NCBI RefSeq assembly: GCF_024518575.1
Contig: NZ_JANIHG010000015.1
Span: forward strand, 1-36,200
DNA length: 36,200 bases
Direction: 5' to 3'
From: Methanothrix sp.
GTDB taxonomy: Archaea; Halobacteriota; Methanosarcinia; Methanotrichales; Methanotrichaceae
Positions within the stretch are counted from its first letter, which is position 1; each line of letters opens with the position of its first letter. Under the pieces are notes generated by a model. That model searched no databases and had not been told where the DNA came from. It saw only the letters and a list, made by a program, of their open reading frames with translations. The position numbers and the translations under genes are program-made. Positions 30,270 through 36,200 of the stretch are shown here, piece after piece.

Positions 30270-30896
30270 TTGGAGGACTATCTAGCTGGACTCGAGCGGG
30301 CGATGAGGTCCATGCCCGCCACCAAGGGCACGAAGGAACGCTTCCAGATCCCCGTGCCCAAGATCTTCTACGAGGGCAAGACTACGGTGCTCGACAACTT
30401 CGCATCCATAGCGGATGCTTTAAACAGGGATCCTGATCACCTGATGAAGTTCCTTCTCCAGGAGCTCGGCACCGCAGGAAAGATCGAGGGGCACCGTGGC
30501 ATCTTCCAGGGCAAGTTCACAGAGCAGGCGATCCAGAACCAGATCGAGGCCTATGTGGATGAATATGTGATATGCTCAGAGTGCAAGCTCCCTGACACAC
30601 ATCTCATAAAGAGCGATCGAGTTCTCATGCTGAAATGCGACGCTTGCGGAGCCCACAGGCCGGTCAGGAAGCGGAAGGCCAGGGCGGTTGTGGCCAAGGA
30701 CGTCATAGAGGAGGGCGAGACCTACGAGCTCAGAATCGAGTCTGTGGGGAGCAAGGGCGATGGCATAGCCAAGGTGGACAAGTACCTGATCTTTGTGCCG
30801 AACACATCTAAGGGCGAGATCGTCAAGGCGAAGGTGAAGAAGATAAGCGGAACTCTTGCTTTTGCGGAGATCGTTGAGCGGAAGGGCAAGGCATGA
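30270..30896 (+). CDS. eif2b: Translation initiation factor aIF2-beta with C-terminal TRAM domain
   Basis: A 208-residue subunit of the heterotrimeric aIF2 that brings initiator tRNA to the ribosome. Residues 1-135: aIF2-beta core with [32 protein letters not shown], and the zinc ribbon CSEC...CDAC (about 103-127). Residues about 145-205: a TRAM domain ([20 protein letters not shown], then [20 protein letters not shown]), a nucleic-acid-binding fold. The fusion is known in some methanogens. Start: TTG 30270 after GGTGACC; no better ATG is near. It overlaps the next gene by 4 bases (ATGA). Confidence 0.92.
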   Translation: MEDYLAGLERAMRSMPATKGTKERFQIPVPKIFYEGKTTVLDNFASIADALNRDPDHLMKFLLQELGTAGKIEGHRGIFQGKFTEQAIQNQIEAYVDEYVICSECKLPDTHLIKSDRVLMLKCDACGAHRPVRKRKARAVVAKDVIEEGETYELRIESVGSKGDGIAKVDKYLIFVPNTSKGEIVKAKVKKISGTLAFAEIVERKGKA

Positions 30897-31126
30897 GTGA
30901 TAAGAGGATACAGCTGAGCTTTACAGACAGGCATAAATACAGGATGGAGTTCGAACCTGCTGAGTTCTGGAGGCCTCTGGCGGATGTGTATGAAGGGGTC
31001 GAGTGGTCCATAGGCGATGACAGCATCTCTGTGGTTGCAGAGAACTACTCGTACCTACTGGATCTGCTGGTTCATGCCAGGCAGTTCTACCTCAGGTCGA
31101 TGCCGTTTGAGGAGCGATTTCGTTAG
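30893..31126 (+). CDS. Small hypothetical protein in the aIF2-beta operon
   Basis: A 77-residue soluble protein with a high charge ([20 protein letters not shown], then [18 protein letters not shown], ending MPFEERFR). No domain recognised; the alpha/beta pattern fits a small single-domain fold. Its start ATGA overlaps the aIF2-beta stop, so translation should be coupled and expression shared with the translation genes. Confidence 0.7.
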   Translation: MSDKRIQLSFTDRHKYRMEFEPAEFWRPLADVYEGVEWSIGDDSISVVAENYSYLLDLLVHARQFYLRSMPFEERFR

Positions 31127-31469
31127 GATCGCATCAGAAGCAGACGACCCGGATCTTCTGACGCTACTGCCAGAGCGGTTCCTGGCAGGCCTGTGCAGTG
31201 GTAAGATGCCAAAGCCCCAGCGGCCCATCTCTTCAGAGCCGATGGCGCATTTCCCGCCTGCATTCAGTCGGCCTGTCAGGCTGCGCTTCATAAAACCCCT
31301 GGGATGGCAGGGTAGCGTAAGCTCTGGTCTTCAGGCCGGAGTTGCTGACGTGTTTTTCCACTGAAGACTGCGCCTAGAATAAACTCGGGCCCGGCGGGAT
31401 AGGTATATTACCCAGCAGATTCACAAGCCGGCATGGCCTGTGGTCTTACACTTCATATGTGGGGATACC
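31127..31469. other. 343-base gap before gatC, with a hairpin
   Basis: No gene is seen. GTCTTCAG (31327-31334) and CTGAAGAC (31361-31368) form an 8-bp stem around a 26-base loop that contains a run of five T, perhaps a terminator or processed RNA. GGTATATTA at about 31403-31411 is a TATA-like element for the gat operon, about 60 bases before ATG 31470. Confidence 0.4.
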
Positions 31470-31751
31470 ATGATCACCATCAAGGATGTCGAGCACATAA
31501 GCTGGCTTGCCAGCATCAGGATCTCTGATGAGGAGCGGGAGGAGCTTGTTGCGCAGTTCAACACCATCCTGGAGTACTTCCAGCAGATGGATGAGGTTGA
31601 TACTGAGGGCGTGGAGCCGACATACAGGGTTGTCGATCTGGCGAACGTCTTCAGGGATGATCTGCCCAGGGAGTCGCTCTCTCAGGAGGACGCCCTGAGA
31701 AACGCGCCCAGAAGGGAAGAAGGATACTTCAGGAGTCCGAGGATAGTGTGA
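31470..31751 (+). CDS. gatC: Asp/Glu-tRNA amidotransferase subunit C
   Basis: A 93-residue helical subunit that clamps GatA to GatB. ITIKDVEHISWLASIRISDE and EELVAQFNTILEYFQQMDEV are the usual opening helices, and the C-terminal RREEGYFRSPRIV is also typical. Start: ATG 31470 rather than an upstream in-frame GTG at 31440, because the family starts at this point and GTGGGGATACC precedes it. It is the first gene of gatCAB. In archaea this complex amidates Asp-tRNA(Asn), while GatDE serves Gln. Confidence 0.9.
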   Translation: MITIKDVEHISWLASIRISDEEREELVAQFNTILEYFQQMDEVDTEGVEPTYRVVDLANVFRDDLPRESLSQEDALRNAPRREEGYFRSPRIV

Positions 31752-31753
31752 TC

Positions 31754-33169
31754 ATGCTCACCCAACTTAAAGAAGAGATCTTATCCGGATCCGCTGAGGA
31801 ATATCTTCACAAAATCTTCGAGAGGATAGAGCGCAGCAGGCTGAACGCGTTCACAACGCTTGCGAGGGAGAGCGCCCTGGAAGCGGCAAGGGAGTTCGAT
31901 GCCAGGCCCTGGAAGGGCGCGCTCGCTGGGATTCCGATCGCGATCAAGGACAACATCTGCACAAAGGGAATAGAGACAACATGCAGCTCCCGGATTCTCA
32001 GAGGATTCGTCCCGCCATATGATGCGCATGTCATAGAGCGACTCAAGGCAGAGGGCGCCATAATAATGGGAAAGACGAACATGGATGAGTTTGCCATGGG
32101 TACATCGACGGAGACAAGCTGTTTCGGCCCCACGAGGAACCCGTGGGATCTGGAGAGGGTGCCCGGCGGCTCTAGCGGGGGATCCGCGGCTGCCGTGGCT
32201 GCCGGCGAGGCTCCGTGTGCTCTGGGATCGGACACTGGCGGATCTGTCAGATGTCCAGCCTCATTCTGCGGCATCGTTGGGCTGAAGCCAACATACGGGC
32301 TGGTCTCACGCTACGGGCTGATCGCATACGCGAACTCGCTCGAGCAGATAGGCCCGCTCACAAAGACCGTGGAGGATGCGGCTCTTCTCCTCGATGTCAT
32401 AGGTGGCCACGATCCGAGGGATTCCACATCTGTTGCATCTGAAAAGAACTATCTCAACAGCATCTTTGGGGATGTCAGAGGCACACGCATCGGCGTGCCA
32501 CAGGAGTACTTCGGCGAGGGAGTCGATCCTGGAGTTGAAAGGGCAGTTTGGGACGCGATATCAGTTCTGGAAGGTCTTGGTGCGAGCTGGAAGATGATCA
32601 GCCTGCCGCACACGAAGTACGCGCTTCCAGCGTATTACATAATAGCGATGTCTGAGGCATCCTCAAATCTTGCCAGATTTGATGGATTGAGGTATGGGTT
32701 GAGGGTCGGCGAGGACAGGGACTGGCATACGACCTTCTCTGAGATAAGGGCAATGGGGTTCGGGAAGGAGACCAAACGCAGGATCCTGCTTGGTACGTAT
32801 GCTCTCTCTGCCGGGTATTACGGGAGATACTACCTGAAGGCTCTGAAGGTCAGAACTCTGATAAGAAGGGACTTCGAGCATGCGCTGAAGGAGGTCGATA
32901 TAATCGCATCCCCCACGATGCCATTCCCTGCGTTCAGGATCGGGGAGAGGATAACAGATCCGCTCTCTCTTTACATGTCAGATGTCTTCACAGTGCCCAT
33001 AAACCTGGCAGGAATTCCAGCGATATCCCTGCCATGCGGATTCTCGGATGGCCTTCCTGTGGGGCTGCAGCTCATGTCAAGGCCGTTTGAGGAGGGGCTC
33101 CTGCTCAGGGTCGCGAATGCCTACGAGAAAGCCACTCCGTACCATCTGAGATCCCCTGAGGTGGTCTGA
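31754..33169 (+). CDS. gatA: Asp/Glu-tRNA amidotransferase subunit A
   Basis: A 471-residue amidase that releases ammonia from glutamine for tRNA amidation. The Ser-cisSer-Lys triad is visible: Lys65 in IPIAIKDN, the cis-Ser in VPGGSSGGS (Ser140/141) and nucleophile Ser164 in SDTGGSVR. The amidase signature runs from about 110 to 175. Start: ATG 31754; GTG 31748, which overlaps the gatC stop, is an alternative, but GAGGATAG is better spaced for the ATG. It overlaps gatB by one base (TGATG). Confidence 0.95.
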   Translation: MLTQLKEEILSGSAEEYLHKIFERIERSRLNAFTTLARESALEAAREFDARPWKGALAGIPIAIKDNICTKGIETTCSSRILRGFVPPYDAHVIERLKAEGAIIMGKTNMDEFAMGTSTETSCFGPTRNPWDLERVPGGSSGGSAAAVAAGEAPCALGSDTGGSVRCPASFCGIVGLKPTYGLVSRYGLIAYANSLEQIGPLTKTVEDAALLLDVIGGHDPRDSTSVASEKNYLNSIFGDVRGTRIGVPQEYFGEGVDPGVERAVWDAISVLEGLGASWKMISLPHTKYALPAYYIIAMSEASSNLARFDGLRYGLRVGEDRDWHTTFSEIRAMGFGKETKRRILLGTYALSAGYYGRYYLKALKVRTLIRRDFEHALKEVDIIASPTMPFPAFRIGERITDPLSLYMSDVFTVPINLAGIPAISLPCGFSDGLPVGLQLMSRPFEEGLLLRVANAYEKATPYHLRSPEVV

Positions 33170-34587
33170 TGGACGACGTGATTATCGGGCTGGAGATTCA
33201 CGTCCAGCTCAACAAGCTCAGATCCAAGATGTTCTGCGGGTGCTCCACCAGCTACCACGACGCTCCACCAAATACGCACACATGTCCGGTATGTCTCGGC
33301 CTCCCGGGGTCGCTCCCCGTTCTGAACAGAAGGGCCGTGGAGTTCGGGATAAAGGTCGCCCTGGCGCTTAACTGCAGAATAGCAGAGGAGACGATGTTCT
33401 ACAGGAAGAACTACTACTACCCGGACCTTCCGAAGGGTTTCCAGATAAGCCAGTACGATTATCCGCTGGCAACCGGCGGGCACGTCCTCATCAAAGGCGA
33501 TGACGGGCAGGAGCGGAGAATAAGGATAACCAGAGTCCATATGGAGGAGGACCCGGGGAGACTGGTACACGCAGGCACCATCGATAAAGCGAAGTATACG
33601 CTGGTCGACTACAACCGCTGCGGAATGCCGCTTCTCGAGGTCGTCACAGAGCCAGATCTCAGATCTCCCAAGGAGGCCAGGCTCTTTCTGGACAAGCTCA
33701 GAACGATCTTGGAGTACCTGGACGTCTTCGATGGCAACCTGGAGGGCGCTCTGAGGGTGGACTCGAACGTATCGCTTGCAGGCGGGGACAGGGTTGAGGT
33801 GAAGAACATCTCAAGCCACAAGGGCGTCGAGAAGGCGTTATCTTATGAGATAACCAGACAGAGGAACCTGAAGCGCAGAGGCATAGAGGTGGTCCAGGAG
33901 ACCAGGCACTACGACGAGCTTCGCGGCGTGACAGTATCGATAAGAACAAAGGAGGAGGCTCACGACTACAGATACTTCCCGGAGATGGATCTCGTTCCTC
34001 TCAGGATCGCCGACTGGGTTCCCAGGATAAAGGCTGAGCTTCCAGAGCTGCCGGATGCGAAGAGGGAGAGGTTCAGGGAGCAGTACGGCATAACCGATGA
34101 TCACGCGAAGTCGCTGACATCTGAGATAAAGGTCGCCGACTTCTACGAGTGGGTTGCTGCTCGATCCGATCCGAAGCTCGCTGCTGTATGGATCGCCGAT
34201 GTACTCAAAGGGGAGCTGAACTACAGGGATCTGACGATAGATAGCTTCAGCAGAGATCACATGCTCGAGATAGTGAGAATGCTATCCGAGAGGGAGATCA
34301 CAGATGAGATCGCGGTCACTCTTATAAGAACCATACTCGACAGGGGTGGCTCGCCGAGGGAGATCGCCGAGAGCATGGGCCTGAAGAGAGCGGATGATGA
34401 TTATGTCGTTCAGGCTGTCAGGGAGGCGGTTGCCGATTCACAGGAGGCGGTGAGGGACTACCTCAGCGGCAACGCCAGAGCGATAAACTACATCGTCGGC
34501 CAGGTGATGAAGAGGACGAAGGGCCGGGCGGATCCGTCGGTCGCCCACAGGCTTGTGAAGGAGGAGATCGAGCGGCAGTCGTCCTGA
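33169..34587 (+). CDS. gatB: Asp/Glu-tRNA amidotransferase subunit B
   Basis: A 472-residue subunit that binds the misacylated tRNA, activates its side chain with ATP and receives ammonia from GatA. GLEIHVQLNKLRSKMFCGCS and CPVCLGLPGSLPVLN (zinc-ligating Cys pairs) open the chain. HMEEDPGRLVH and NRCGMPLLEVVTEPDLRSP are signature stretches. The C-terminal YqeY-like tail (about 330-472) ends RADPSVAHRLVKEEIERQSS. The operon order C-A-B and one-base overlap are normal. It converges with the sorbosone-dehydrogenase-like gene after 45 bases. Confidence 0.95.
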   Translation: MDDVIIGLEIHVQLNKLRSKMFCGCSTSYHDAPPNTHTCPVCLGLPGSLPVLNRRAVEFGIKVALALNCRIAEETMFYRKNYYYPDLPKGFQISQYDYPLATGGHVLIKGDDGQERRIRITRVHMEEDPGRLVHAGTIDKAKYTLVDYNRCGMPLLEVVTEPDLRSPKEARLFLDKLRTILEYLDVFDGNLEGALRVDSNVSLAGGDRVEVKNISSHKGVEKALSYEITRQRNLKRRGIEVVQETRHYDELRGVTVSIRTKEEAHDYRYFPEMDLVPLRIADWVPRIKAELPELPDAKRERFREQYGITDDHAKSLTSEIKVADFYEWVAARSDPKLAAVWIADVLKGELNYRDLTIDSFSRDHMLEIVRMLSEREITDEIAVTLIRTILDRGGSPREIAESMGLKRADDDYVVQAVREAVADSQEAVRDYLSGNARAINYIVGQVMKRTKGRADPSVAHRLVKEEIERQSS

Positions 34588-34632
34588 TCAGCTCGCCCTT
34601 CGAGATAAAATATTTTAAACACATCCTGTAAA

Positions 34633-36145
34633 TTAGATCATATAGATCACCTGTGCCAGTCGCGATATCCACGAATGCCCAGGGACACTGGCTTCTGTGA
34701 AGTAGATCCTATAGACAACCTGTGCCAGGTCATCTGAGACCAGGAGCGATCCGTCCTTTGCTACCTCTACATCTACCGGTCTTCCCCACGCGATCCCGTT
34801 CTCGAGCCATCCCTCTGCAAAGATCTCATGGCCGATGGCAGTGTTGTTATCTATCCTCACTGCAGCCACGCGGTATCCTATCGGTGTGTCCCTGTTCCAG
34901 GATCCGTGCTCTGCTATGAAGACACAGTTCTGGTACTCAGATGGGAACATAGAGCTGGTGTAGAACCTCATGCCCAGCGGTGCGACGTGCGGTCCAAGAC
35001 ACCATGCAGGGGGTACCTTTTCATGGCAAACATAGCTCTCATCTGATCCGAGGTCAGGGTCAGGAATGCTTCCAGAGTGGCAGTAAGGGAATCCGAAGTC
35101 AAGTCCTGGAACCGGGGCGTGGTTCAGCTCGTCCGAGGGCACGTCGTTACCCAGCTCATCGCGGCCGTTGTCCGTGAACCATAGCTCGCCTGTACGCGGG
35201 TCCCAGTCCATGCCGACCGAGTTTCTGACTCCGCGTGCATAGACCTCCATTCCTGTGCCGTCTGGATTCATTCTTACGATTGTGGCATTCAGGGGATCAT
35301 CGTGAGTGCAGACGTTGCAGTTAGCGCCCATGGCAATGTATAGCTTGCCGTCAGGTCCAAACCTGATGTACCTCCAGCCATGCAGGATGTAGTACGGCAG
35401 CTCCTTGACAACTGCAGGTTCTGGTGGGCTGTCAAGCCTGGACTCGATACCGTCGTACCGAAGTATCCGGTCTATCTCTGCGACATAGAGTGCCCCGTCG
35501 TGGAAGGCAACACCATTTGGATTTTTGAGCATATCAACGATCCGTATCTCCCCAGGCTCTGCCTTACCATTTCCGTTTTCGTCCTTGATAGCATAGACTG
35601 GAGAGAGCTCACCGGAGTCCAAAAGCTCAAAGGGCTGTCTTGTGCCGATAAAGAGTGTACCGTTCGGGCTCATTGTCATGGACCGAGGATATGTAAGGTT
35701 CTCGGCATAGATTTCGATCTTGAATCCAGGTGGGAGCTTTATCTTGTCCAGAGGAAGGGATGATGCTGACTGGATTGCGAGTCTCTTCTCTGCAACCGTG
35801 ATCTCTGCGGACCTGCTGCCGGCGATAACACATGTAGCCTTAGCTGCGATCACATCACCCGCAGTAGCGTTCAGCTGGTAGCTCCTTGTGAATGTGGCCA
35901 GAGTAGGCTGGGATGTATAGTCCTCTGATAGAATCTTCTGTCCGTTCTTGAACAGATCGACCGTCTTGATGTAGTGTCTTGCTGGATCTGATACTGTGTG
36001 GGTTATTGTCACATTCAGGGTGCTGTTACCCTGGTCGTAGCTAAGAGAAACGCTCGAAGGAGGATGGGGCAGCGGGGTTCATTAAAAGGAGCAGAGCTAG
36101 GACCACAGCAAGAAAGCCGGATTTGAGGGTGCTAGAGTTTTGCAT
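34633..36145 (-). pseudogene. Exported sorbosone/glucose dehydrogenase-like beta-propeller, frameshifted near its start
   Basis: The main frame (from about 36070 to the stop at 34633) encodes an N-terminal Ig-like domain resembling SOR/desulfoferrodoxin-like modules (VTITHTVSDPARHYIKTVDL), then a six-bladed propeller of the L-sorbosone/glucose dehydrogenase type (KLPPGFKIEIYAENL, RSMTMSPNGTLFIGTR, GPDGKLYIAMGANCNVC, FTDNGRDELGNDVPSDELN, EHGSWNRDTPIGYRVA). The signal peptide starts at ATG 36145 (MQNSSTLKSGFLAVVLALLL) with GGTGAT six bases before it, but it is one base out of frame. Removing one C from CCCC (36066-36069) gives AAHPPSSVSLSYDQG without a stop. It could be a true mutation, a phase-variable switch or a sequence error. 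The last 26 codons hold a duplicated tail. Confidence 0.7.
36066..36069 (-). other. Frameshift site in the propeller gene
   Basis: A CCCC run on the minus strand. The signal-peptide frame continues to TAG at 36041-36043. The propeller frame is reached if one C is dropped. Confidence 0.65.
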
Positions 36146-36151
36146 ATCTTT

Positions 36152-36157
36152 ATCACC
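36152..36157 (-). promoter_or_regulatory. Ribosome site before the exported propeller gene
   Basis: GGTGAT on the minus strand, six bases before ATG 36145. It shows the signal-peptide start is the real beginning of the gene. Confidence 0.6.
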
Positions 36158-36200
36158 TTTTTAAGAATATCAATTACATTCTCATTGGTATAAACATTCT

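Noticed and set aside
1-36200. CRISPR arrays.
   Set aside because: No regularly spaced short repeats with unique spacers. The only regular arrays are coding repeats (72-base period at the left edge and 168-base period at 19781).

Overview
The window looks like a chromosomal segment of an acetate-using methanogenic archaeon of the Methanothrix (Methanosaeta) type. The evidence is archaeal: SRP54, aIF2-beta fused to a TRAM domain, ribosomal protein L10e (uL16), a Cgi121-type KEOPS subunit, archaeal-style alanyl- and tryptophanyl-tRNA synthetases, a DUF2150 protein of the kind found in methanogens, ADH synthase of the archaeal aromatic pathway, TATA boxes 25-30 bases before many starts (short-leader or leaderless transcripts), and GGTGAT or GGAGG ribosome sites. 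The genus is inferred, not proven.

Layout. 1-957: the 5' part of a secreted protein with 12-residue repeats (minus), then a gene-poor stretch with a palindrome, a short inverted-repeat element and a branched RNA-like fold. 958-9245: an HTH regulator, a HerA-type ATPase, a HAD-IIA phosphatase, Cgi121, DUF2150, methionine aminopeptidase, alaS and a small MJ1316-domain protein. 9328-16286: a terpenoid-cyclase-fold-like protein, secreted proteins, ADH synthase, diphthine-ammonia ligase next to a glutaminase-like protein that has lost its catalytic residues, two more exported proteins, a small unknown and a P-type-ATPase-like HAD protein. A 111-bp element with perfect 16-bp inverted ends and a perfect 8-bp target duplication sits directly before the dph6 promoter. 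16780-23839: a coiled-coil/HTH protein, tRNA methylthiotransferase with an AI-2E-type membrane protein, a secreted protein with three almost identical 56-residue repeats, a two-helix membrane protein, SRP54 and trpS.

24201-28222 is the most notable unit. It is a three-gene operon: a KaiC/RAD55-like ATPase, a 70-residue membrane protein, and a 1039-residue protein with an SLC5 transporter-like membrane part, a STAC-like linker and two DUF835 domains. It resembles bacterial CbrX-CbrA sensors, but the histidine kinase is replaced by DUF835 and a KaiC-like ATPase is added upstream.

28223-29406 is an AT-rich island with IS200/IS605-like end motifs, inverted repeats and a broken IS6-like insertion sequence with intact inverted ends, next to tRNA-Leu(CAA). 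29501-34587 holds translation genes: a 45-residue zinc protein, L10e, aIF2-beta-TRAM, a small unknown, and the complete gatC-gatA-gatB operon. 34633-36145 (minus) is an exported sorbosone/glucose dehydrogenase-like propeller whose signal peptide is out of frame with the rest by one base in a run of four C.

Most genes serve translation, tRNA modification and export. The accessory signal lies in repeat-rich secreted proteins, short mobile elements and the SLC5-DUF835 operon.
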